Shown: positions 1 through 6,507 of the stretch, piece by piece | How positions within the stretch are numbered: position 1 is the first letter of the stretch | How the letters are laid out: every line of letters begins with the position of its first letter | Assembly (NCBI GenBank): GCA_020432595.1 | Contig: JAGQGA010000270.1 | Location: 1 to 7,276 of the forward strand | Direction of reading: 5' to 3' | From: Anaerolineales bacterium | GTDB taxonomy: Bacteria > Chloroflexota > Anaerolineae > Promineifilales > Promineifilaceae | Length of the DNA: 7,276 bases | Translations under genes and position numbers: made by a program | Notes under the pieces: model-generated | The model's input: only the letters and a program-made list of their open reading frames with translations | Databases searched by the model: none | What the model was told of the DNA's origin: nothing

Positions 1-294
1 AATCTAACGGAATTAACCATTTTTGAGGCAGAAACTGTCATGTACCTGCCAGAACATTTCGTTTGGAAACGAAATAAGCGCAACAACTTGGAAGCCTTTG
101 ACAAGCGTACTAATGTTCATCGTTTTACGTGGCAACCACATGGCTCACAATTTACTATCATTGAATCGGTTCCTAACGAATGCTTGCTAATTAAGCTTCA
201 ATCACCCCGTAAACTTGATAAAGACGCAGTGCTACAGGCTTTAAACTTTGATAGTAGTTGGGTCACTGTTACAAATCGCCAATCAAGCGACTAG
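1..294 (+). CDS. 3' end of an unrecognised low-GC gene (partial)
   Basis: The frame is open from the first base of the window to a TAG at 292-294, so the ATG at 40 is probably internal and the real start lies to the left. The visible 97 residues are mixed polar and charged, with aromatic residues (FVWKRNKRN, HRFTWQPHG) and no signal peptide, membrane helix or familiar motif. I do not recognise the family. The last part (ESVPNECLLIKL, then NFDSSWVTV) looks like alternating beta strand and loop at the end of a folded domain. A hand count gives about 40% GC over bases 1-290, clearly below the rest of the window, and the codons are A/T-ending. This suggests recent transfer or a mobile-region gene. 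It converges on the aminotransferase with 31 bases between the stop codons and no clear terminator hairpin there. Confidence 0.6.
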   Translation, partial: NLTELTIFEAETVMYLPEHFVWKRNKRNNLEAFDKRTNVHRFTWQPHGSQFTIIESVPNECLLIKLQSPRKLDKDAVLQALNFDSSWVTVTNRQSSD

Positions 295-325
295 CAGAGA
301 ATAAAGACTCCCCACACCCCACTCC

Positions 326-1570
326 CTACCCCAACGCCCCCCGATTCTCATACACCTTCCGCACCGCCGCCGCCACATCATCCACTGCCTGCTTACCAGC
401 ACGAAAAATCGCTTCGTCAAGCCACACAGCCTCCTGCTGACAGGCACGCTCCGTGGCCGGAAAATGCATAGCGGCAAAGTTGAAGCGGTCGGGAAAGGCC
501 GACGGTACCGGCAGGCGAGAATTTTGCGGCTGGAACAGATCGTAATGATTCATCGCCTCATACCCCTGCCAGCAGGGAATCCCTTCTGCGGCCAGCGCGG
601 TGCAAAAAACTTTGTGGTCTAGCCCCATCACCGCTGGGTCAAGGGCGAAGATGTAGCGGTAGAACGAGCGCGTGGTGTGGCGCGGGTCGCGGCGCAGCAG
701 CCGCACGCCGGGGATTTCGCTCAACGCCTCGTCCAGATAATCAGCCATCTCCTCCCGCTGCCGCGCCTGCTCAGGAAATCGCTCCAGCCCCACGTTGGCT
801 AAGGCTGACTGTAATTGGCTCATGCGGTAGTTGCCACCCATGATAAACGGCCGTTCCCCCGTCTCACCACCCCCGCCACCACCATGCGGCCGGCCGCAAT
901 CCACCACACTCGCCGCCCGATCCGCCAATTCGGCCGTGCGGCAAATCAGCACCCCGCCCTCGCCCGAAGTCAACGTTTTTGACGATTGCAGGCTAAACGA
1001 ACCAAAATGCCCTATCGTCCCCGCCCCCTGCCCGCGCCATTTCGCCCCGTGCGCGTGGGCACAATCCTCAATCACCACCAGGTTGTGGCGTTCGGCAATC
1101 GCCATCAGCGCATCCATGTCGGCCATCTGCGCCCCCAGATGAACGGGAATGATGGCGCGGGTCTTGTCGGTAATGGCTGCCTCCACCGCCTTGGGGTCAA
1201 GGCAATAGTTATCGGGGTCAATATCGGCAATGATGGGAATGGCCCCCACCATCAGCGGGGCGGCAGCGGTGGCCTGGAAGGTGTAGGCGGGCACAATCAC
1301 TTCGTCGCCCCAGCCCACCCCGGCAGCACGAAGAGCAACTTCCATGGTGATGGTGCCGTTGGCGCAGGCAACGGCATAATTGCCCCCTTGCATGGCGAGG
1401 AAGTTTTTGAGGAAAACGGCCGTTTCTGGCCCTGGATACGGATGACCACCCCAGTTGCCGGAGCGCACCACCCGCACCACCGCCGACTCATCCCGTTCAT
1501 CAAACACCGGCCACGGCGGCAACGGCTCCGTCCGTACTGGCTCTCCACCTAAAATCGCAAGTTTAGACAT
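326..1570 (-). CDS. DegT/DnrJ/EryC1/StrS family PLP-dependent aminotransferase
   Basis: The 414-residue protein belongs to the fold-type I PLP enzymes that put an amino group on a keto-sugar nucleotide or keto-cyclitol, usually with glutamate or glutamine as donor, in the cytoplasm. The N-terminal LAILGGEPVR and PPWPVFDERDE is followed by ACANGTITMEVAL (about 68-80), VIVPAYTFQATAAAP (91-105) and IEDCAHAHG (167-175), where Asp169 should contact the PLP nitrogen. SFSLQSSKTLTSGEGG (191-206) holds the Schiff-base lysine, Lys198. The C-terminal small domain has the usual GNYRMSQLQSA and EGIPCWQGY segments. A 14-residue Gly-rich turn (HGGGGGGETGER, 229-240) sits after CGRP. The ATG at 1570 is preferred over an upstream in-frame start at 1597 because a strong ribosome site lies just before it. 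The exact substrate cannot be read; the start resembles scyllo-inosose-type aminotransferases, but that is weak. Next to a glycan exporter it may supply an amino sugar for the exported polymer. Confidence 0.93.
   Translation of the reverse strand: MSKLAILGGEPVRTEPLPPWPVFDERDESAVVRVVRSGNWGGHPYPGPETAVFLKNFLAMQGGNYAVACANGTITMEVALRAAGVGWGDEVIVPAYTFQATAAAPLMVGAIPIIADIDPDNYCLDPKAVEAAITDKTRAIIPVHLGAQMADMDALMAIAERHNLVVIEDCAHAHGAKWRGQGAGTIGHFGSFSLQSSKTLTSGEGGVLICRTAELADRAASVVDCGRPHGGGGGGETGERPFIMGGNYRMSQLQSALANVGLERFPEQARQREEMADYLDEALSEIPGVRLLRRDPRHTTRSFYRYIFALDPAVMGLDHKVFCTALAAEGIPCWQGYEAMNHYDLFQPQNSRLPVPSAFPDRFNFAAMHFPATERACQQEAVWLDEAIFRAGKQAVDDVAAAVRKVYENRGALG
846..855. repeat. AACGGCCGTT palindrome, copy 1
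   Basis: Inside the aminotransferase gene, read on the - strand as Glu-Arg-Pro-Phe (about residues 239-242). Bases to the right are extremely C-rich on the + strand: G/C is 19/53 in the next 100 bases, against 24/35 in the 100 bases to the left. Confidence 0.9.
1415..1424. repeat. AACGGCCGTT palindrome, copy 2
   Basis: Inside the aminotransferase gene, read on the - strand as Glu-Thr-Ala-Val (residues 49-52). G/C goes from 31/27 in the 100 bases to the left to 24/43 in the 100 bases to the right (hand counts). Confidence 0.9.
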
Positions 1571-1574
1571 CGTG

Positions 1575-1583
1575 CACCTTCCT
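1575..1583 (-). promoter_or_regulatory. Ribosome binding site of the aminotransferase
   Basis: On the - strand this reads AGGAAGGTG, four bases before the ATG at 1570. It decides that start over the in-frame start nine codons upstream. Confidence 0.75.
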
Positions 1584-1612
1584 AAAAAACAACCCAATCA
1601 CAACTGACCAAT

Positions 1613-1618
1613 AGTATA
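1613..1618 (-). promoter_or_regulatory. Possible -10 box for the aminotransferase
   Basis: On the - strand this reads TATACT, 42 bases before the start codon. No convincing -35 hexamer is seen at the usual spacing, so this is only a candidate. Confidence 0.3.
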
Positions 1619-1638
1619 TCTGCAACCCAAACAAGTCC

Positions 1639-1749
1639 GTAGCCAAGCTTTCTCAAGCTCGTTCTTTGGCCGATGTAAAAGAGCGAGGTTTGGAAACCTC
1701 GGCTACCAACAAACACTGATTTAAAAGGGCAAGGTTTGGCAACCTCCCC
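1639..1749. repeat. Cluster of three related short hairpin repeats
   Basis: It lies in the 288-bp divergent intergenic region. The centre is CGAGGTTTGGAAACCTCG (1684-1701), a perfect 8-bp inverted repeat around GG, followed by GCTAC. A degenerate copy in the opposite orientation starts with GTAGCC at 1639 and ends with CTCG at 1661; it matches the reverse complement of 1684-1706 at 17 of 23 positions. A third unit around 1730-1747 has AGGTT, TGGC, AACCT as a small hairpin. This looks like a REP-type dispersed element that has been copied or has decayed in place. No transposase or open reading frame goes with it. It could also fold in the leader or terminate transcription, but no T-run follows. 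Confidence 0.65.
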
Positions 1750-1802
1750 GATAGGTGAATGAGGATGCCCTTATCAAATTCCCCTGATTCCCGCACATAC
1801 GC

Positions 1803-1808
1803 TATAAT
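1803..1808 (+). promoter_or_regulatory. -10 box for the permease-LCP unit
   Basis: This is a perfect TATAAT about 51 bases before the permease ATG. The -35 position (about 1779-1785, TTCCCCT) is poor, so an activator or another sigma factor may be needed. Transcription would start near 1815. That leaves almost no leader for an in-frame TTG at 1820 and favours the ATG at 1859. Confidence 0.5.
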
Positions 1809-1849
1809 TAGCCGCTGCTTTGCATCCACGATCAAATCTAGGCAAAGTC

Positions 1850-1853
1850 AGGA
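1850..1853 (+). promoter_or_regulatory. Ribosome binding site of the permease
   Basis: A short AGGA five bases before the ATG at 1859. It supports that start over the upstream in-frame TTG at 1820. Confidence 0.5.
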
Positions 1854-1858
1854 ATAAT

Positions 1859-2779
1859 ATGGCAATTGGCATCCGCAAAAGTGAGGGCAGCAAGCAAGCT
1901 GGAAAGGCTCCCATCTACATCTACGACGCCGACCAGCGCTGGGGTACATGGCAACAACGGCTTGAAGAATTGATTCATTACCGCTATTTGCTGCGAAACC
2001 TTGTTGTACGTGACCTGAAGGCTCGCTATAAAAATTCACTGCTGGGGATCATGTGGAGCCTGCTTAACCCACTGGGACTGATGATTGTGTTTACCGTTGT
2101 CTTTAGCGTCATGAGCCGCTTTAACAACAACACCCGCTACTACGCCGTTTTTGTTCTGGTGGGGCTGGTGCCGTGGACATTTTTTACGGGGGCACTGCAC
2201 AGCGGGGCTGTCTCAGTGGTCGGCAACGTGGGGTTGGTAAAAAAAGTTTATTTCCCCCGCGAACTGCTTCCCGTCACGGCACTCCTGTCCAATTTGGTTA
2301 ACTTTTCGATCTCATTTTTGCTGATCATCTTGTTCCTGTTCATTTTTGGCATTGGCCTCTCGCGCCATATCCTGTGGGTTCCGGCCATTCTCATCACCCA
2401 ATTAACATTTATGCTAGGGCTGATTATGTTTGTCTCGGCACTGACAGTCTTCTTCCGCGATATTTTGATGATTTTGGACGTGCTGCTGACGGCGTGGTTT
2501 TTTGCCACCCCCATTTTTTACCCGCTGGAGGATTTGGAACGGCCGTTAACCATTCTCGGCACCACCCTCAACTCCGCCCAAGTCATGCGCTGGATCAACC
2601 CCATGGCCTCCATCATTGACGGCTACCGCACCGTTTTGTGGGGCACCCGCTTTAGCAACGGCCCAGTCAGCATGGATCCCTCCTATTTGCTGCGAACCTT
2701 TATCACCTCGGCCATCATTCTGGTGCTTGGCTATCTGTTTTTTCTGCGGGCTGAACCGCTATTTGGAGAAAAGCTGTAG
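1859..2779 (+). CDS. ABC-2 type polysaccharide/O-antigen export permease (Wzm/TagG-like)
   Basis: The 306-residue inner-membrane protein is the transmembrane half of an ABC exporter that flips lipid-linked glycans, such as O-antigen or teichoic-acid-like polymers, across the cytoplasmic membrane. A cytoplasmic N-terminal stretch with an amphipathic region (WQQRLEELIHYRYLLRNLVV, about 31-50) leads into RDLKARYKNSLLGIMWSLLN (51-70), the hallmark of this subfamily. Six membrane segments fall near residues 66-86, 94-113, 137-165, 170-195, 205-222 and 280-297. Other family marks are KKVYFPRELLPV (128-139), ATPIFYP (216-222) and INPMASIIDGYR (246-257). The length is normal for the family. The partner ATPase, usually directly downstream, is absent; an LCP gene takes that place. 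The last codon is 12 bases before that gene, so the two are probably co-transcribed. The substrate is not determinable. Confidence 0.92.
   Translation: MAIGIRKSEGSKQAGKAPIYIYDADQRWGTWQQRLEELIHYRYLLRNLVVRDLKARYKNSLLGIMWSLLNPLGLMIVFTVVFSVMSRFNNNTRYYAVFVLVGLVPWTFFTGALHSGAVSVVGNVGLVKKVYFPRELLPVTALLSNLVNFSISFLLIILFLFIFGIGLSRHILWVPAILITQLTFMLGLIMFVSALTVFFRDILMILDVLLTAWFFATPIFYPLEDLERPLTILGTTLNSAQVMRWINPMASIIDGYRTVLWGTRFSNGPVSMDPSYLLRTFITSAIILVLGYLFFLRAEPLFGEKL
2538..2547. repeat. AACGGCCGTT palindrome, copy 3
   Basis: Inside the permease gene, read as Glu-Arg-Pro-Leu (residues 227-230) in the loop before the last helix. G/C is 26/24 in the 100 bases to the left and 20/40 in the 100 bases to the right. 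Confidence 0.9.
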
Positions 2780-2791
2780 TTCTGTCTTGTT

Positions 2792-4363
2792 ATGCGAATC
2801 ATACGACCCCTTCTGATCCTGCTGGTGGTGCTGGCTATTCTCGTCGCTGGTGGTTTGTTCATTTTTCGCAATGCCCGCCCCTTTGCCGGGACAGCGGCTT
2901 TGCCAACACCATTCCCAACGGCCGTTCCGCTTTTGCCTACCCCCACGCTCGAATCCACCACTGCGCCAACGGCCGTTCCTACTACCGTTGCCGCAACGGC
3001 CACGCCTACCCCCGATTATTCCCCCACGCCTGGCCCCAGCCCCACCGCCACGCAAACCCCAACCAAAACCCCGCTGCCGACAAAAACGGCCGTTCCTACC
3101 ATTACCCCCACCAGCCTGCCCCAGGTTGAACCCACGCTTGGCATCAGCGACGGCGTATTGGCTTCCGGTGCGTCGCCTATTTCTACAGCTATTCCAACGG
3201 CCGTTCCCCGCTTTGACGTTCCCGCCGACACCACCAACATCCTCCTCCTCGGCAGCGACCTCCCCCTGGCCGAAAACGACATCCGCACCGACACCATGAT
3301 CATCGTCTCCGTCAACCGCAATGGCCCCACCGCCTCCATGATCTCCCTGCCCCGCGATCTCTACGTCTACCTGCCCGGCCACACCATGAGCCGCCTCAAC
3401 ACCGCCATCCTCCTCGGCGGCGTCGATTTGCTCAAGCAAACCATCCTCTACAACTTCGGCATCCCCATTCACTACTACGCCCGCGTAGATTTCCAGGGGT
3501 TTGAAGAAATCGTCAACGCCATCGGCGGCGTAGACATCAACGTCACCTGTCGCTATGAAGATTGGCGGCTCAAATCGCCGGAACTCGACATTCAAGACCC
3601 CGACAACTGGGAAAAATTCCCCCTCGAAGTAGGCACCCACCACATGGACGGCGACCTTGCCCTTTGGTATGCTCGCTCCCGCCTCGCCTCCAATGACTTT
3701 GACCGGGGTCGCCGCCAGCAGGAGTTACTTCGCGCCATGTTGCGCCAGGGTGTAGACCTCGGCCTTATCACCCAATTCCCTACCCTCTGGAACACCTTCA
3801 AAAATACAGTTGACACCGACCTTGACATTGGCCGCATGTTGCAGCTTGCTTCCCTCGCCCCCAGCATCCGCGCCAATGGCATCCAGCACCTCTATGTGGC
3901 TGGGAAAACCACCCCCTGGACAGAGCCAACCACCGGTGCCCAGGTGCATTTGCCCATTTGGGAAGGGGAAAACGAAATGGCCGAAACGTTCCAGCGGCTC
4001 TTCTTGCCCCCGGCTCTCAACCGCGCCAGCCGCGCCCCCATCACCGTGGAGGTCATTAACGCCAGTGGCAACCCCGACATGGCCGTGCTGGCTGCCGACA
4101 ATCTCGACACCTACGGTTTTGTACCCATCATCAGCGACGAAGTAGTGGAACCCACCCGCGAAACAACGCTGGAATATTTCGCCCCCAACTTCAAAAGCTC
4201 CTACGATTGGCTCATCCGCTGGGTTGCCGATATTCCCATGAGCGAGATCCAATTAATCGCCAACGAGACCGATTACGCATACAATTACCGCCTTGTGTTG
4301 GGGCAAGAGTACGACCCGTGTCGTCCCGAATTTTTCGCCCCCCGCGCTTTCATTTCAAACTAA
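2792..4363 (+). CDS. LCP (LytR-CpsA-Psr) family glycopolymer transferase with LytR C-terminal domain
   Basis: The 523-residue membrane-anchored protein has an extracytoplasmic enzyme. The family transfers lipid-pyrophosphate-linked glycans to the cell wall or to envelope proteins. A single helix (about 5-25) is followed by a Thr/Pro-rich linker (about 37-140) with no Cys. The LCP domain (about 147-320) shows ILLLGSD (150-156), IRTDTMIIVSV (164-174), ISLPRDLYVYLPG (184-196), ARVDFQGFEEIVNAIGGVDI (230-249) and YARSR with DFDRGRRQQ (293-310). These include the Arg and Asp residues that bind the pyrophosphate head group (Asp156, Arg165, Asp167, Arg188, Arg305 and neighbours). A LytR_C-like domain begins at ITVEVINASGNPDMAVLAAD (417-436). 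The start is the only ATG available, five codons after an in-frame TAG. No ribosome site is visible, so translation may be coupled to the permease. Older annotations call this family a transcriptional attenuator. Pairing with the glycan exporter supports a polymer-attachment role. Confidence 0.92.
   Translation: MRIIRPLLILLVVLAILVAGGLFIFRNARPFAGTAALPTPFPTAVPLLPTPTLESTTAPTAVPTTVAATATPTPDYSPTPGPSPTATQTPTKTPLPTKTAVPTITPTSLPQVEPTLGISDGVLASGASPISTAIPTAVPRFDVPADTTNILLLGSDLPLAENDIRTDTMIIVSVNRNGPTASMISLPRDLYVYLPGHTMSRLNTAILLGGVDLLKQTILYNFGIPIHYYARVDFQGFEEIVNAIGGVDINVTCRYEDWRLKSPELDIQDPDNWEKFPLEVGTHHMDGDLALWYARSRLASNDFDRGRRQQELLRAMLRQGVDLGLITQFPTLWNTFKNTVDTDLDIGRMLQLASLAPSIRANGIQHLYVAGKTTPWTEPTTGAQVHLPIWEGENEMAETFQRLFLPPALNRASRAPITVEVINASGNPDMAVLAADNLDTYGFVPIISDEVVEPTRETTLEYFAPNFKSSYDWLIRWVADIPMSEIQLIANETDYAYNYRLVLGQEYDPCRPEFFAPRAFISN
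2917..3205. repeat. Four AACGGCCGTT palindromes in the Thr/Pro linker (copies 4-7)
   Basis: The copies lie at 2917-2926, 2968-2977, 3085-3094 and 3196-3205. All are in the same reading frame and give Thr-Ala-Val followed by Pro, as PTAVP three times and KTAVP once (residues 42-46, 59-63, 99-102 and 135-139). Spacings are 51, 117 and 111 bases, all multiples of three as the shared frame requires. A partial copy (AACGGCCA) follows at 2995. Codons after the last copy are overwhelmingly C-ending. Confidence 0.9.
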
Positions 4364-4400
4364 TTTTCGGTGTTGCCGCACCAGCAGATCAATGAAAATA

Positions 4401-4446
4401 GTTGCCGGTGGTTAGTGGCTGGTACAAGCCACTAGCAACCAGCAAC
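4401..4446. repeat. Imperfect inverted repeat between the LCP and MFS genes
   Basis: A perfect 8-bp stem (TAGTGGCT at 4413-4420, AGCCACTA at 4427-4434, loop GGTACA) extends outward through GTTGCCGGTGG and GCAACCAGCAAC with a few mismatches to about 20 bp. It fills much of the 101-base gap between two + strand genes. It may weaken read-through, but no T-run follows. The arms contain internal near-repeats (GCAACC, AGCAACC), so it looks like a dispersed element rather than a unique terminator. It ends just before the MFS ribosome site and may affect MFS translation. Confidence 0.65.
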
Positions 4447-4453
4447 CATGTAC

Positions 4454-4460
4454 GAGGAGA
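4454..4460 (+). promoter_or_regulatory. Ribosome binding site of the MFS transporter
   Basis: GAGGAGA lies four bases before the ATG at 4465. It rules against the longer in-frame reading that would begin inside the inverted repeat at 4402. Confidence 0.8.
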
Positions 4461-4464
4461 AACG

Positions 4465-6504
4465 ATGACCGCCCAAACCGCCTCCCCCTTTGCCAACCTG
4501 AGCGAGCAGGAATACAAGCGCCGCACCCGCGCCTGGGCCATGTACGACTGGGCAAACTCCGCCTTTGCCACCACCATTTTGGCCGCCGTGCTGCCCGTTT
4601 ATTACAGCCAGGTGGCCGGAGCCAACCTGCCCAGTGCCGCGACTGCCACCCAGTACTGGTCTCTTACCCTCAGTATTTCCGTCTTTATCGTAGCACTTCT
4701 CTCACCCATTCTTGGCACCGTCTCCGACATCATGCGCGGCAAAAAGAAGTTCTTGTCGCTTTTTACCACCATTGGCGTTATTGGCACCGGTCTGTTGGTG
4801 CTGATTGACCGGGGCGACTGGCTGCTGGCCTCCATCTTTTTTGTCGTGGGGCGCATCGGCTTTGGCGCGGCCAACGTGTTTTATGATGCCCTGCTGCCTC
4901 ATGTGGCAAAAGAAGAAGACCAGGACAAAGTATCATCACAAGGGTATGCACTGGGATATTTAGGCGGGGGGCTGCTGCTGGCAATCAACGTGGTGATGAT
5001 CTTCACGCTGCCGGGCAACTGGGGCGTGCGGCTGTCGCTGCTGAGTGTGGCAATCTGGTGGGCAGTGTTTTCCATTCCCATCTTCCGCCACGTGCCAGAG
5101 CCACGAGCGGTCAGCAAAGGGTTGGCACCGGGTGAAAGCCTAATTGGCAGCAGTTTTGGGCAAATTCGTAAAACAATTCGGGATATTCGGGAATACAAGG
5201 ATTTGTTCCGCTATCTGATCTCTTTTCTCATCTACAACGACGGCATTGGGATTATTATTTCCGTGGCGGCAATCTATGGGGCGGAACTAGGGTTTGGCAG
5301 CACGGAGCTGATTTTGGCAATTTTGCTGGTGCAGTTTGTAGGGATTCCTTACAGCTTGGTGTTTGGCAATTTGCCCAGTAAAAGCGACAAGCGGCAAACA
5401 ATGTATGCGGCGTTTGTGGTGTTTAACATTATTGCGCTGCCGCTGGTGGGGATTGTGGGGGGACAACTGCTGCCGAAGGGGATTACGGGGCTGCCTTCGC
5501 CGGATTTTGCGGAAACGGCCGTTTCCATCGGCCAAGGCACCTACACCGCTACCGATCCCAAAGCCATCGTCTACAACGGCAACTGGAACAACGAAACTAT
5601 CTCCTCCGACCTGCTCGGCACGGCCTGCGCCTGGTACGCCTTTTGGTGTGATAATGCGGCAAACGGGGTGGTGTATGCAGAAACGGCCGTTATCAACGAC
5701 AGCTACAACATCCCCTTCAACGGCCAATCGCTCAAGCTCACCTACGCCACCGGCCCCGACTCCGGCATTTGGGACGTGCTGCTCGATGGCGCTCCTCTGC
5801 TTGACGAAAATGGCACCCCGATCACCATCAACGGCTACAACGCCACCGTCCGCTACAGCGTCACCACCCAGCTAGACAGCGGCAGCGAAGGTGAACACGT
5901 TATCACCCTTGTCAACAGCGGAGCCAAAGACCCTGCCAGCAGCGGCAACGTCATGTCGGTGGCTCAGGTAGAGGTGTTGCCTCCCCAGCGCAGCAGCAAT
6001 TTGGGTGCCATCATCGGCATTTTGGTTGGGGTCCAACTCATTGGCCTCATCTTCGCCTATCTAACTGGCCCCCGCCTCTTTCAGGGATTTGCCGACCTGC
6101 TCGACACCAAGCGCAGCATTCTGCTGGCGCTTTCGGCCTACGCCATCATTGCTGTCTGGGGCTATTTCCTGAACTCGGTGATTGAATTTTGGTTCCTGGC
6201 GTGGATGGTGGCCGTGGTGCAAGGGGGCAGCCAGGCGCTCAGCCGCAGCCTCTATGCGGCCATGACCCCGGCCTCGATGAGCGGCGAATTTTTTGGCTTC
6301 TTCAGCATCATGTCCAAGTTTGCCTCCTTCCTCAGCCCGCTGGTCTTTGTGCTGGCGGTTGCCATCTTCAACAGCAGTCGGCCCGGCGTGCTTAGCCTCA
6401 TCATCTTCTTCGCCGTTGGCATGTATTTGCTGTGGGGGGTGGATGTACCGGCCGGTAAGAAGCTGGCGCAGGAGAAAGAGGCAGAGATTCTGCGAAACGC
6501 TTGA
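4465..6504 (+). CDS. UMF1-family MFS transporter (Atg22-like) with inserted extracytoplasmic domain
   Basis: The 679-residue inner-membrane protein is far longer than typical family members (about 420-450 from general knowledge). The N-terminal [17 protein letters not shown] (22-38) and the late [17 protein letters not shown] (584-600) and [19 protein letters not shown] (608-626) are clear UMF1/Atg22 signatures. Fourteen hydrophobic segments can be drawn, near 33-50, 64-86, 97-115, 117-135, 161-181, 188-208, 249-272, 281-300, 312-335, 512-533, 551-570, 574-592, 612-636 and 639-658. Between the ninth and tenth lies a soluble domain (about 346-506) with the look of a galactose-binding-like jelly roll: [28 protein letters not shown], then DPASSGNV and a final beta strand. 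Two close cysteines (388, 395) could form a disulfide. With the N-terminus inside, this domain falls outside the cell. The substrate is unknown; family members are often linked to amino acid or small-molecule efflux. Confidence 0.88.
   Translation: MTAQTASPFANLSEQEYKRRTRAWAMYDWANSAFATTILAAVLPVYYSQVAGANLPSAATATQYWSLTLSISVFIVALLSPILGTVSDIMRGKKKFLSLFTTIGVIGTGLLVLIDRGDWLLASIFFVVGRIGFGAANVFYDALLPHVAKEEDQDKVSSQGYALGYLGGGLLLAINVVMIFTLPGNWGVRLSLLSVAIWWAVFSIPIFRHVPEPRAVSKGLAPGESLIGSSFGQIRKTIRDIREYKDLFRYLISFLIYNDGIGIIISVAAIYGAELGFGSTELILAILLVQFVGIPYSLVFGNLPSKSDKRQTMYAAFVVFNIIALPLVGIVGGQLLPKGITGLPSPDFAETAVSIGQGTYTATDPKAIVYNGNWNNETISSDLLGTACAWYAFWCDNAANGVVYAETAVINDSYNIPFNGQSLKLTYATGPDSGIWDVLLDGAPLLDENGTPITINGYNATVRYSVTTQLDSGSEGEHVITLVNSGAKDPASSGNVMSVAQVEVLPPQRSSNLGAIIGILVGVQLIGLIFAYLTGPRLFQGFADLLDTKRSILLALSAYAIIAVWGYFLNSVIEFWFLAWMVAVVQGGSQALSRSLYAAMTPASMSGEFFGFFSIMSKFASFLSPLVFVLAVAIFNSSRPGVLSLIIFFAVGMYLLWGVDVPAGKKLAQEKEAEILRNA
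5514..5523. repeat. AACGGCCGTT palindrome, copy 8 (extended to 16 bp)
   Basis: The perfect palindrome extends to GGAAACGGCCGTTTCC (5511-5526). It encodes Glu-Thr-Ala-Val (residues 350-353) at the left edge of the inserted domain in the MFS transporter. G/C is 39/19 in the 100 bases to the left and 19/39 in the 100 bases to the right. The 19 codons up to ACG have 12 G-ending and no C-ending; the next 21 have 16 C-ending and no G-ending. Confidence 0.95.
5682..5691. repeat. AACGGCCGTT palindrome, copy 9
   Basis: Inside the inserted domain of the MFS transporter, read as Glu-Thr-Ala-Val (residues 406-409). The 40 bases to the left are G-rich, and C-ending codons resume immediately to the right. 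Confidence 0.9.
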
Positions 6505-6507
6505 TCC

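Noticed and set aside
886..897. 12-bp palindrome GCGGCCGGCCGC
   Set aside because: It occurs once, lies in very GC-rich coding sequence, and lacks the AA/TT ends of the repeated motif.
860..900. C-run region encoding a Gly-rich stretch in the aminotransferase, possible frameshift
   Set aside because: The frame continues with conserved family motifs on both sides, so it is an in-frame glycine turn.
986..1552. 188-residue open frame on the + strand opposite the aminotransferase gene
   Set aside because: It is antisense to a complete, well-conserved enzyme and its translation has no family features; it arises from the C-rich codon bias.
1571..1858. Insertion sequence or CRISPR array in the intergenic repeat region
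   Set aside because: There is no transposase frame and no regular repeat-spacer pattern; only three degenerate hairpin units are present.
2759..3643. 294-residue Gly/Val-rich open frame on the - strand
   Set aside because: It is the complement of the C-ending codons of the LCP gene; low-complexity translation, no ribosome site, and it overlaps a clear real gene.
4402..4464. 21-codon N-terminal extension of the MFS transporter
   Set aside because: It would start inside an inverted repeat, has no ribosome site, and the ATG at 4465 has a strong one just before the conserved family start.
5363..5875. 170-residue open frame in another + frame inside the MFS gene
   Set aside because: Pro/Ser/Ala-rich out-of-frame reading of the inserted domain; the real frame is continuous through it.
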